NCBI GenBank assembly: GCA_024643385.1 | Contig: JAHEMZ010000001.1 | Span: 92,122 to 156,121, forward strand | Direction: 5' to 3' | Source: Flavobacteriaceae bacterium | GTDB lineage: Bacteria > Bacteroidota > Bacteroidia > Flavobacteriales > Flavobacteriaceae | Length of the DNA stretch: 64,000 nt | Shown: positions 1-7,714 of the stretch, piece by piece | How positions within the stretch are numbered: the stretch's first letter is position 1 | Layout: every line of letters starts with the position of its first letter | Notes under the pieces: model-generated | The model's input: only the letters and a program-made list of their open reading frames with translations | What the model was told of the DNA's origin: nothing | The model's database searches: none | Program-made: the position numbers and the translations under genes

Positions 1-2946
1 CAATTCATAATAGCTGAATACAAAAGGTTCTAATAAGGAATAATATTCAAAATAGGTAACCGGCATTTTTTCCATGGCCAGATCCAATATTTTTTCGGCT
101 TTTTCCTTCTTCCCGGTACGAATCAACTCATCGGCCAGGCGTGCTAAATTACTTCGATAGGTAATACCATTTCTACGGGTTTCGGTGTCGTGATAGATAT
201 CGGGGCTTCCACTATTTCCCCAATCCCAGCTCATCACAATGTCGTACATTCTATCTCCATCGATTCTCCCCATTTCATAAGGATTTCGAGGATTCAACGC
301 GGTTTGAATGGGAACTAATTTATAGGCGACCCCATCCAGTTGCAAATATTCCTTCATCCAAAGATAATCGTCGTCTCCAAAGGCACCGCCGCTGAAGTAA
401 ATGGGGCGTTTCCAATTGTTGTTGGCAATAATGTCCAACATAAGCAATCGGTTCTTATAGACAAAATCCCCTTTGAGAGTGATATAGATATCTGAGACTA
501 TTTTATCGGCATCCTTTGGATCGACGATGCCATTTTTAAGCACAGCTTCTTTATCTACAGGAATTCGGATCACTTTGGACGGAAAAGAATTAATGAATTG
601 ACCACTGTTTAATTCCACATTGGTAAGCGGGTTTTCACTGGCTACCCAGTCCATCCAGGTTTTGATATCTACCGTATCTCTTTTTGTCTCTTGGAAGGCG
701 ATTACATCCCGCACCCCATAACGATACTGTTCATGCTTCAATTGAGAAGGGATGGGATCACTGGTAAACGCTTTCTTTTTCATATCGTCGATATACCAAT
801 CGGTTTGAAAGAGACTGGTATTGACCACACGCACATCCTGTCGGTATTGCTTGATGTTTTGCTGATACCAAAGTGCAAAGGTGTCATTATCTCCTATGGT
901 GAACAGGATTGCGTCCTTATCACAAGAATCCAAGTACATGCGTCCCATGGAGTCGGCGGTATATCGACCCGAACGGTCGTGATCGTCCCAGTTCTGAGTG
1001 GCCAGCAGCACGGGGGCGGCCAATGTACAACCTGTAATTACAATAGGTAAGGCGAATTTTGGCTGCAGGTACTCTTTTGCTATTTCATAAAGTGCATACA
1101 CTCCAAACCCTATCCATAAGGCAAATACATAAAAGGATCCTACTACAGCGTAATCTCGCTCTCTGGGTTCATAGGGACGTTCGTTCAGGTATACCTTTAA
1201 GGCGAGTCCTGTAAAAAGAAAGAAGACCATTAATACCCAGAACCCTTTCTTATCATTTTTAGCGTGGAATACCATTCCCAGTATTCCCAGTAAGAGTGGT
1301 AAGAAGTAATAGGTATTTCGCGCTTTATTGTCTTTGAGATCGGAGGGTAGATTTTCCTGTGACCCAAGGTGCATTTCATCTACGAAAGGAATTCCACTGA
1401 TCCAGTTTCCATTGAGGTTCCCTCCCTGTCCTTGCACATCGTTTTGACGCCCCACAAAATTCCACATAAAATAACGCCAATACATATAACTGAATTGATG
1501 TACCAGCATAAATTTCATATTATCGACAAAAGTAGGTTTCTTAATATCCAGAAAGGGTCCGAATCGATTGAGGAAATCGTGATAATCTTCCCCGTCAACC
1601 AGACCATTGGCATGAGCTTCTTTAAACTTAGAGACTTCTTCAATCAGACGCTCTTCATTGCGGTATTCTCTTTTGATGCCAAATTCAAGTCCATCGGTAA
1701 ATGCAAGATAATTACCGGCGTGTTCCATACTCCACATACGGGGAAGGAATGCTTTTTGAGCATCATCTGTGTTCTGACCTGCATTTTTCCATTCGTTCAC
1801 AATGATATATTTCCCGGTGGCCTCATCCTTTTCATACTTGGGTTTGTCGTCCTTATAGGGATTCTGCGGATCAAGTCCTACGTAGGACTCGGTGAATTGC
1901 GGACCATAGAACAAATGTGTTTCGGGATATTGCTCTCGGTTATAGTAGGCCAGTAATTCACGAGCGTTATTGGGGTTATTCTCATTGATGACGGTTCCGG
2001 CATTGGCTCGCACGGGCAGCATCAACCAACTGGAAAAACCTATAAAGATGAATAGGATACACAATATAAGCGTATTGGCATCCGCGTAGTTCTTTTTGTG
2101 CGTATACTTCAATCCGAAATAGAACAAAGTAATGAACAACAGACCGGCAAATAAGGTTCCCGAGTTAAAAGGGAGTCGGATGGTATTCACGAAGAACAAT
2201 TCCGAAGCGCTAAAAAAGCGCAGCGTCATTGGGAGTAATAGCTTGAATATAAAAAGAAGGATCGAAACGACCACCACATTAGCGATGATGAAATTCTTGG
2301 TGGTAACGTTCGGATATTTTTTGAAAAAATACAGAAATCCGATGGCAGGAATGGTCAACAATCCCATAAAGTGTACACCAAAGGTAAGACCGATAATAAA
2401 GGAGATCAGGATCAACCAACGATTTCCTCTGGGAGTAAGCATCTCGCGTTCCCATCGCAATCCACTATAGAACAAAATAGCCATCAAGCAAGCTGCAGAG
2501 GCGTATACCTCGGCTTCGACAGCGGAAAACCAAAAGCTGTCGGTAAAGGTAAACGCAAGGGCACCGACAGCGGCACTTCCAAGAATAGCGATCGCCTTAT
2601 TCTTATCGATCTCATGCTCTTTCGAGATAACATTAGTAAGTAAAATGGTAAGCGACCAAAACATGAAAAGGATGGTAAATGCACTGGCAAACACCGACAT
2701 CAGGTTGATGGTAAGCGCGATACTCGAGGGGTCCATTGCAAAGATGGAAAAGAAGGCGCCCATTAATTGGTAAAGGGGTGCCCCCGGGGGGTGGCCCACT
2801 TCCAGGTTACTGGCTGTAGTGATATATTCTCCCGCATCCCAGAAACTTACGGTGGGTTCAACGGTGAGCCAATAGGTTAATAAAGCAATGGTAAATACCG
2901 TCCATCCGGTGATTTGATTCCATTTCCGGAAATTAAAATTGCCCAT
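1..2946 (-). CDS. DUF2723 family polytopic membrane protein (partial, C-terminus beyond window)
   Basis: The frame is open from an ATG at 2946-2944 to the left window edge, 982 codons without a stop, so the C-terminus is missing. The N-terminal part shows FWDAGEYITTASNLEVGHPP soon after the first membrane helix, the acidic first-loop motif of the DUF2723 (TMEM260-like) family, whose fold resembles GT-C glycosyltransferases. A long run of hydrophobic helices follows. The distal part is soluble and ends in a helical, TPR-like stretch at the window edge. DUF2723 proteins are large inner-membrane proteins common in Bacteroidota, and a role in protein or envelope glycosylation is inferred, not proven. 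The gene is divergent from the tRNA-Gln. Family assignment is confident, function is not. Confidence 0.85.
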   Translation of the reverse strand, partial: MGNFNFRKWNQITGWTVFTIALLTYWLTVEPTVSFWDAGEYITTASNLEVGHPPGAPLYQLMGAFFSIFAMDPSSIALTINLMSVFASAFTILFMFWSLTILLTNVISKEHEIDKNKAIAILGSAAVGALAFTFTDSFWFSAVEAEVYASAACLMAILFYSGLRWEREMLTPRGNRWLILISFIIGLTFGVHFMGLLTIPAIGFLYFFKKYPNVTTKNFIIANVVVVSILLFIFKLLLPMTLRFFSASELFFVNTIRLPFNSGTLFAGLLFITLFYFGLKYTHKKNYADANTLILCILFIFIGFSSWLMLPVRANAGTVINENNPNNARELLAYYNREQYPETHLFYGPQFTESYVGLDPQNPYKDDKPKYEKDEATGKYIIVNEWKNAGQNTDDAQKAFLPRMWSMEHAGNYLAFTDGLEFGIKREYRNEERLIEEVSKFKEAHANGLVDGEDYHDFLNRFGPFLDIKKPTFVDNMKFMLVHQFSYMYWRYFMWNFVGRQNDVQGQGGNLNGNWISGIPFVDEMHLGSQENLPSDLKDNKARNTYYFLPLLLGILGMVFHAKNDKKGFWVLMVFFLFTGLALKVYLNERPYEPRERDYAVVGSFYVFALWIGFGVYALYEIAKEYLQPKFALPIVITGCTLAAPVLLATQNWDDHDRSGRYTADSMGRMYLDSCDKDAILFTIGDNDTFALWYQQNIKQYRQDVRVVNTSLFQTDWYIDDMKKKAFTSDPIPSQLKHEQYRYGVRDVIAFQETKRDTVDIKTWMDWVASENPLTNVELNSGQFINSFPSKVIRIPVDKEAVLKNGIVDPKDADKIVSDIYITLKGDFVYKNRLLMLDIIANNNWKRPIYFSGGAFGDDDYLWMKEYLQLDGVAYKLVPIQTALNPRNPYEMGRIDGDRMYDIVMSWDWGNSGSPDIYHDTETRRNGITYRSNLARLADELIRTGKKEKAEKILDLAMEKMPVTYFEYYSLLEPFVFSYYEL

Positions 2947-3050
2947 GAAAAGTGATTGTTTTGGTTGTGACGAAATTAACAATAATATATTTAGGAGGAT
3001 GATAAAAAAATGCTAACGATTTTTAAGGGCTAATATTTTCTGAAAAATTA

Positions 3051-3081
3051 TTTGCGCAACCCAAAGTTTGTTATAAATTTG
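3051..3081 (+). promoter_or_regulatory. Bacteroidota-type promoter of tRNA-Gln
   Basis: TTTG at 3051-3054 and TAAATTTG at 3074-3081 are separated by 19 bp, an exact match to the TTTG-N19-TAnnTTTG promoter used by the primary sigma factor of Bacteroidota. Predicted transcription starts near 3088, about 10 bp before the mature tRNA. Confidence 0.75.
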
Positions 3082-3098
3082 CGCCCACATTATGGTAT

Positions 3099-3171
3099 TG
3101 GCCCATGGTGTAACTGGCAACACGTCTGGTTTTGGTCCAGAAGAGTCTAGGTTCGAGCCCTAGTGGGCCAA
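3099..3171 (+). tRNA. tRNA-Gln (anticodon TTG)
   Basis: A full cloverleaf can be drawn. The acceptor stem TGGCCCA (3099-3105) pairs with TGGGCCA (3164-3170). The anticodon stem TCTGG (3125-3129) pairs with CCAGA (3137-3141), and its loop carries TTG at 3132-3134. The T stem CTAGG (3147-3151) pairs with CCTAG (3159-3163) around TTCGAGC. The discriminator is A3171 and CCA is not encoded. A terminator hairpin follows at once. The last 17 nt of the gene plus the terminator occur again 131 bp downstream. Confidence 0.95.
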
Positions 3172-3342
3172 CAAGAACTAAGTCCCGATCTTGAAATAGG
3201 TTGGGACTTTTCTTTTTTAGGAAAATTATGTAGGGCGAGAACTCGCCTGTCGGCAGACAGGGTTTATCCTGAGCGCAGTCGAAGGGAGCCCTAGTGGGCC
3301 AACAAGAACTAAGTCCCGATCTTGAAATAGGTTGGGACTTTT
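3155..3342 (+). repeat. 57-bp direct repeat of the tRNA-Gln 3' end plus terminator (two copies)
   Basis: Positions 3155-3211 and 3286-3342 are identical over 57 bp. The repeat holds the last 17 nt of tRNA-Gln and its terminator. The second copy has no tRNA 5' half. The 74 bp between the copies contain a CTGAGCGCAGTCGAAGGG dispersed-repeat motif. This is the shape left by site-specific recombination at a tRNA 3' end, or by collapse of a tandem tRNA pair. Confidence 0.85.
3180..3215 (+). terminator. Intrinsic terminator of tRNA-Gln
   Basis: AAGTCCC (3180-3186) and GGGACTT (3203-3209) form a 7-bp stem followed by a run of mostly T. It sits 9 bp after the tRNA 3' end. Confidence 0.7.
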
Positions 3343-3447
3343 TGTTGGTGAGACGCCTGTCCGCCTCTGGCGGATGAGAAGTGAGACATAAAGAGTTAAG
3401 GGTTGTGTGTTGTGTGTTATGGGTTATGCTCCTGATGATAATCGGAC

Positions 3448-3540
3448 GTCATTGCGAGGCCATAGGCCGTGGCAATCCCTTACATGTTTCTTGCATACAA
3501 GATAAGATTGCTTCAGACGCTATCACTCCTATGCAATGAC
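3448..3540. repeat. MITE/REP-like palindromic element
   Basis: Terminal inverted repeats GTCATTGC (3448-3455) and GCAATGAC (3533-3540) enclose 77 bp. A second inner inverted pair is GCAATC (3472-3477) and GATTGC (3506-3511). Short elements with GTCATTGCGAGG-type ends are widespread intergenic repeats in bacteria. No transposase is encoded. Confidence 0.6.
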
Positions 3541-3681
3541 CTTTAAAAGGGAGCAGTTAGTGATTAGTAGTGAACAAAAAAAAGTGCTGGCATTGAGGAA
3601 CATCCTCCAAAGGCGGACTAGGGCGGGCTTGCCTACCACAGGCAGCAGCACAATTGCAAAAAAAATGAACTTGTTATGCTG

Positions 3682-3701
3682 ATACCTGCTTTCGCCGGTA
3701 T
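3682..3701. repeat. Short REP-like hairpin
   Basis: ATACCTGC (3682-3689) faces GCCGGTAT (3694-3701), an 8-bp stem with one wobble and a 4-nt TTTC loop. It has no T-run, so it is more likely a dispersed intergenic repeat than a terminator. Confidence 0.45.
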
Positions 3702-3839
3702 GACAAGATTGGGCGCTTTTGATGTGAAAACTACAGTTGGTGTGTGATTTTGAAAGTGGTCAATTCAGTATACAGGAATTGAACTGTTTACTCGGTGTTC
3801 TGCTTTCGTTATTTTTACCATTCATAGAAACATTCTACC

Positions 3840-4520
3840 TTATTTCAATATTTCTTCAATTTCTGAAAGGGCATTATTTAATTGATTTCGATAATATTTC
3901 ATTTGACTAAAGTGATAATACATGTCATCCAAAAGTTCAGAAAGTTGTGTCTCATTCATGATACTAAAGCTTTCAGTTCGTCTAAAATGACTATATTTTT
4001 TAATTAAATATCCCCATCTTTCGTCAGTAATTTTTCCGTTATCAACCAATCGGTCATAGGTCGAATTATATAATTTGATGATTTCACGGGTTAATTGTTT
4101 GTTTTTGAAGGCATTGATTTCATTTCCTGCTATTGCAGCTTGAAAGGAGCCCGAAATTGGATAGAAGGTGCGTTGACTAACGAAATATAGTTGAAATAAC
4201 GAATCCAAAACATTTTTGTCCATCTCATAGAGAACCGTTATTTCTTGATCCAAAATGGCATATGCCTCAATTTTTGGGTTTAAATGGCTTATAATTAATT
4301 GGATATATTCTTTATCCTGCTTCAAGTCATTCTTTATACCTTCTATAAACTCTTTTTCGGCAATATCCTGCTTTTTTGATTGATTCCAATTATTGATGGA
4401 AAGTGCAATCAAAATTCCAATCACCACTAGTACAATTTCGCCTATAGCATACTTTAAATATTTTCCGGTTTGGCTTTTCTCCATCAGGTCATAGCGAATT
4501 TTACGAAAGAATTTGATCAT
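3840..4520 (-). CDS. DUF6090 family membrane protein, copy 1
   Basis: 226 aa. The N-terminus (MIKFFRKIRYDLM) is short, basic and amphipathic. One membrane helix follows at about residues 23-44 (IGEIVLVVIGILIALSINN), then a charged helical domain of about 180 residues. The positive N-terminus predicts that the large C-terminal domain lies outside the inner membrane. The anchor is nearly the same in the genes at 5988-6755 and 6950-7714, whereas the tails share little. DUF6090 is a Bacteroidota family of unknown function. The gene follows the hydrolase gene by 65 bp in the same direction and is followed 24 bp later by a half-palindrome also found after copy 3. Confidence 0.85.
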   Translation of the reverse strand: MIKFFRKIRYDLMEKSQTGKYLKYAIGEIVLVVIGILIALSINNWNQSKKQDIAEKEFIEGIKNDLKQDKEYIQLIISHLNPKIEAYAILDQEITVLYEMDKNVLDSLFQLYFVSQRTFYPISGSFQAAIAGNEINAFKNKQLTREIIKLYNSTYDRLVDNGKITDERWGYLIKKYSHFRRTESFSIMNETQLSELLDDMYYHFSQMKYYRNQLNNALSEIEEILK

Positions 4521-4585
4521 TGTACAATGGTTGGCCCCAACTACTCGGGATGAAGCTCAATGTTAATTTATATGGTTAGTCTCGG
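4521..4585. repeat. Truncated cassette-boundary repeat
   Basis: The 65 bp between the hydrolase and DUF6090 copy 1 contain CTCGGGATGAAG (4544-4555), also found exactly at 5915-5926 in the next intergenic gap. Two GTT core-like sites follow (GTTAATT, GTTAGTC). It looks like a shortened member of the same family as the palindromic gaps at 5861-5987 and 6815-6944. Confidence 0.4.
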
Positions 4586-5860
4586 TTATTTTTTCATTTT
4601 GAGTCTTTCGATTCTTTTCTTGTAAAAATCGTTCCCACTTAATTCAAATGCCTTAACAGCATGTTTTATTGCATTCGTATAATCATTTTGGGCTTCATAA
4701 TAATCAGCCATAGAATCATGAGCATTTGCACTTTCAGGATAATACGCAACAGCAAGTTCAAAATACATTTTCGCTTTTTCGGGTTGTTGCATGTCCATAT
4801 TCATATACCCCGACATATTTAAAAGTTCTTCCGGATAAGGTGGTTCGAAATATCCAAAATGATCTTTGAGCTTCTTTTCTCTGTATTTTATGATGTTAAA
4901 AAGCTCCTCTTTCGGAGTGTCAAATGAATTTATCTTATCCGTGTTTTCCATTTGATACCATTTAAAAATTGAAACTAAACCGTCCATGATGGATGGAAAG
5001 GGAATTGTGCCATGTAGATCTCCGGGGTAAAATTTCCATTCAAAAGACAATCCGTTTTTTGCATTTTGCCGTATCATGTTTGAAAAGGCAATATTCGAAC
5101 GGGCAAACAAAGTGAAATCTGTTGTATCCTCCATTACATTGGCTATCGTTATTTGTGAGTTCTGCATGTGCAATTGTCCGCTTAATGACATGAATAAAGC
5201 CTTCCCTTGATATTTTTCAATAAAAAGAAGATCTTGTGCCTCTTTCATTAGTTTTTGATCATCCCAATCCAGACTTGGGTCAATTGCCAAATAGTTCGCA
5301 AATAAATTGGGACGATGAATGAGGGTAGATAGGGTAAATAAACCCCCATAAGAATGGCCGATTAATGTTCTATAATTAGTCACCGGATATTTGTTCTCTA
5401 TGAAAGGAATAAGTTCTGTCTCTATAAATTTCAGAAAATTGGCAGCTTCTCCATTTCTTTCGTTAAAAGGCATCCCATATTTAGTGGTGATGCCTGAAGT
5501 GGTTAAATCTCTCAGCCTGTTCTTCTCATTCGAGATACCGACCAATACCATTTCAGGTGTAAAACCACCACTGTAATAACTTTGCACCTCATTTACGGTA
5601 GGAAGAAATATTTCTCCGTCTAAAATAAAAACTACGGGGTATTTTTGATTTTTCTCGACTTCGTAACCGACAGGCAGTTGTACATAAATCTTTCTGGACT
5701 CGTTTAGAATTTTAGAATAGATACTATCTGATACACCTACTTTTTGTAAAAACTGTTGATTTTGGTTTACCTGTGCTTTTGCAAATTGTTGGAAGAAAAT
5801 AATAAGTCCGATGGTGCATACTATTTTTAACTTTTTGGCCTTTTTATTGTCTTTAATCAT
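4586..5860 (-). CDS. Secreted alpha/beta hydrolase (esterase D / Fes-like) with C-terminal TPR
   Basis: The start is set at ATG 5860-5858, giving 424 aa. An upstream in-frame ATG at 5998 would run through the intergenic repeat and add 46 odd residues before the signal peptide (KLKIVCTIGLIIFFQQFAKA). The mature protein has the putative-esterase fold: VVFILDGE in the first strands, the nucleophile elbow GHSYGG (Ser about 170), and a late DLHG histidine. This family cleaves esters such as S-formylglutathione, feruloyl esters or ferric enterobactin. The last 80 residues look like two TPR repeats (EKAKMYFELAVAYYPESANA). Substrate unknown; periplasmic or surface location inferred. It lies between two DUF6090 genes, separated by repeats, and may be a mobile cassette. 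Confidence 0.8.
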   Translation of the reverse strand: MIKDNKKAKKLKIVCTIGLIIFFQQFAKAQVNQNQQFLQKVGVSDSIYSKILNESRKIYVQLPVGYEVEKNQKYPVVFILDGEIFLPTVNEVQSYYSGGFTPEMVLVGISNEKNRLRDLTTSGITTKYGMPFNERNGEAANFLKFIETELIPFIENKYPVTNYRTLIGHSYGGLFTLSTLIHRPNLFANYLAIDPSLDWDDQKLMKEAQDLLFIEKYQGKALFMSLSGQLHMQNSQITIANVMEDTTDFTLFARSNIAFSNMIRQNAKNGLSFEWKFYPGDLHGTIPFPSIMDGLVSIFKWYQMENTDKINSFDTPKEELFNIIKYREKKLKDHFGYFEPPYPEELLNMSGYMNMDMQQPEKAKMYFELAVAYYPESANAHDSMADYYEAQNDYTNAIKHAVKAFELSGNDFYKKRIERLKMKK

Positions 5861-5987
5861 TCTTGTTTTTTTGAGGATCACATGTTCGTGAATGGTTCGT
5901 TCCGAGGGATAGTGCTCGGGATGAAGTCTCACCGCTCTTGCAATAGAAAGGGCCGACGAACGAAGGCTATCGCTATTTTGAACAGGG
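5861..5987. repeat. Degenerate palindromic cassette-boundary element
   Basis: The gap contains TTCGTTC near 5896-5902 facing GAACGAA near 5958-5964, so a long hairpin can fold. CTCGGGATGAAG at 5915-5926 is shared with 4544-4555. A core-like GTTAGCC (5987-5993) overlaps the stop codon of the DUF6090 gene to the right. The interior wording (CTCTTGCAATAGAAAG...) resembles the interior of other flavobacterial palindromic repeats. It may be a decayed copy of the element at 6815-6944. Confidence 0.4.
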
Positions 5988-6755
5988 TTAGCCTCCATTT
6001 GGGGAATTATTCTCTAAATATAATTGAATATCGTTTCTGTGTTGTTCTAAGAATTCAATAAAACGTTTAGCATATTCAGATTGTGCTATTAATTGTTCTA
6101 ATTTAAAGGTCACTATATTCCAGAATTCCAAATTGTTAAATAACTTTTCGAAATTGGTCCTCGGACCTCCTTGGATGTACTTTCCGTCATATACCTTATG
6201 AGCGGTATTTGAATAGTTCACATTCGAGATAAAAAATGGTTCGATCTCCGATTGATATTGCCTAATACCATTATCATTAAGTACTTTGATCCTTTCTATT
6301 GCATATGAAAAATTTATAAAATTAGTTTTGATTTTATCCGACTCCAAATTTGAAATTAAATTAGATTTCATAAATTCATCCGTAGTGGGGAAAGAAAAAC
6401 TCATCGTCCACATGGTAGCCGTAGAGCCAATTAATTTTTTAAGTACTTCTATCGAATCAACATTTGTACTTTTTAAAATTGTTAGGATTCTTTTGTGATC
6501 ATCAATAAGAGCACTATCGTTTGAGACTCCATATTTTGATATTTGAATGTTGGAGTCAATTTCCTTAACTATATTAGTTAAGTACTTATTCGCTTCTTGT
6601 AATTGCTGATTTTCTATATTACGATTATTGATATTTACAGCAATTAAAATTCCTATAATAACCAAAAAAATTTCTCCTATGGCATAAAGTAGATATTTGC
6701 TGAATTTGTTCTCAGCGACCAACTTTTGCCGGATTTTTCTATAGAAATTAATCAT
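5988..6755 (-). CDS. DUF6090 family membrane protein, copy 2
   Basis: 255 aa, starting MINFYRKIRQKLVAENKF. One helix at about residues 25-45 (IGEIFLVIIGILIAVNINN) anchors a C-terminal domain of about 200 residues that is rich in Asn, Ile and Lys and shows no known motif. The anchor matches copies 1 and 3 at most positions, but the tail does not align by eye with either. Its stop lies in the neighbouring repeat, and its start is 59 bp from the complete attC-like palindrome. Function unknown. Confidence 0.85.
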   Translation of the reverse strand: MINFYRKIRQKLVAENKFSKYLLYAIGEIFLVIIGILIAVNINNRNIENQQLQEANKYLTNIVKEIDSNIQISKYGVSNDSALIDDHKRILTILKSTNVDSIEVLKKLIGSTATMWTMSFSFPTTDEFMKSNLISNLESDKIKTNFINFSYAIERIKVLNDNGIRQYQSEIEPFFISNVNYSNTAHKVYDGKYIQGGPRTNFEKLFNNLEFWNIVTFKLEQLIAQSEYAKRFIEFLEQHRNDIQLYLENNSPNGG

Positions 6756-6814
6756 TAGAGGTAAGTTTCTCTAAAGATATGATATTAATTGAATTGGGCA
6801 GTTCAAATATTAGT

Positions 6815-6944
6815 GCACAACGTGTTCGTGTATGGTTTCGTTGTGTTGAGTATTAAGTTAGTTAATAAAGCGAAACCCATTGTTCAGCAGCGAGGATTTT
6901 CCGAAAGGAAAATCAGACGCAATGAACTATACACGGTGTTGTAC
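6815..6944. repeat. attC-like 130-bp imperfect palindrome between DUF6090 genes
   Basis: The ends are GCACAAC (6815-6821) and GTTGTAC (6938-6944), each one mismatch from the integron consensus RYYYAAC/GTTRRRY. The arms continue inward: CGTGTAT (about 6827-6833) faces ATACACG (6929-6935), and further pairing through GTTTCGTTG and CAATGAAC is mostly perfect or G-T wobble, with a 3-nt bulge on the left arm. The centre carries a perfect hairpin, GATTTTCC-GAAA-GGAAAATC (6895-6914). The right end lies 5 bp from the stop of DUF6090 copy 3, as attC sites lie against their genes. No integrase is in the window, so recombination activity is inference. Confidence 0.55.
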
Positions 6945-6949
6945 TTTCG

Positions 6950-7714
6950 TTATTTTTCTAATTCTGATTCTATTTTTTTTAATATATATTCTATATCTTC
7001 TTTTAAGCCTCCTAAAAATCGTGAATCATTCGCAGCCTTTGTTACCAGTAATAAATCCAATAAATGGTTTTCCAATTCAACTGAATTGAATATACGCTTA
7101 TTATTTACGCTATCCGAAATAGAATGGTTTTCAAACTGTCTACCCAAATCTTTTTGAATAGTACGAATACTCAACTCTTTGAATAATATTGATTTCAACC
7201 GTTGCTTTATGTTATTTGCTTCCTCCTCTTGTATTTTTAAATAATCTAAGGAGCTTTCAAAGGAAGCCAATTTCTTCCTTAAGTTTTTGTTCAATATGAT
7301 ATTCAGTTTTCCAGAACTTATTATATCACTCACAACACCAAGCGAGGGTTTGTAACTTAATTCCGAACCAAAAACAGGATGAATCATTAACGATATTGAT
7401 TTATTGCTGACACTATCGAGCACAGAAATATCGAATAAAGTTAAGAGGTTCTCAAGGGCATTTATACGAACTATATTGTCATCAATCGCTACATTAAGTT
7501 TATCAAGATTCGATTTAAATTCTATTTGAAGTGACATAAGATACTCTTGTTCTGATTTCCTCTGTTCTTTGAAGTTGTTATTATTGTTTATTTGTAAAGC
7601 GATAAGAATACCAATAACCACAAGTATTATTTCTCCAACGGCATAAATCAGATACTTACTGAGCTTATTTTCAATTAGCATTTTTTGCCTAATTTTTCTA
7701 AAGAATTTTATCAT
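6950..7714 (-). CDS. DUF6090 family membrane protein, copy 3
   Basis: 254 aa, starting MIKFFRKIRQKMLIENKL. A helix at about residues 24-44 (VGEIILVVIGILIALQINN) precedes a charged, largely helical tail of about 205 residues. The first 45 residues are almost those of copies 1 and 2. The stop codon sits next to the complete palindrome (6815-6944), and a matching half-site GCACAAC recurs at 7739-7745 just upstream of its start, so the gene is bracketed by the same signal on both sides. Function unknown. Confidence 0.85.
   Translation of the reverse strand: MIKFFRKIRQKMLIENKLSKYLIYAVGEIILVVIGILIALQINNNNNFKEQRKSEQEYLMSLQIEFKSNLDKLNVAIDDNIVRINALENLLTLFDISVLDSVSNKSISLMIHPVFGSELSYKPSLGVVSDIISSGKLNIILNKNLRKKLASFESSLDYLKIQEEEANNIKQRLKSILFKELSIRTIQKDLGRQFENHSISDSVNNKRIFNSVELENHLLDLLLVTKAANDSRFLGGLKEDIEYILKKIESELEK

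Larger units (their letters stand above)
3343..3839. repeat. Gene-free stretch packed with dispersed repeats
   Basis: No credible coding region is present. Pieces recognised: a palindrome TCCGCCTCTGGCGGA near 3360-3374; a MITE-like unit at 3448-3540; a degenerate copy near 3567-3631 of a repeat that also occurs at about 7912-7979 and 8287-8350; a hairpin at 3682-3701; and at 3781-3816 a half-palindrome that recurs at 6924-6957. It separates the tRNA-Gln from the first DUF6090 gene and marks the left border of the accessory block. Confidence 0.7.

Noticed and set aside
691..2643. Plus-strand frames across the DUF2723 gene
   Set aside because: Compositional shadows of a convincing membrane protein on the other strand.
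3286..3302. Second tRNA-Gln gene
   Set aside because: Only the last 17 nt of the tRNA recur; acceptor 5' strand, D arm and anticodon arm are absent, so it is a fragment.
5861..5998. N-terminal extension of the hydrolase to the ATG at 5998
   Set aside because: It would translate the palindromic repeat and place 46 unrelated residues before a good signal peptide.
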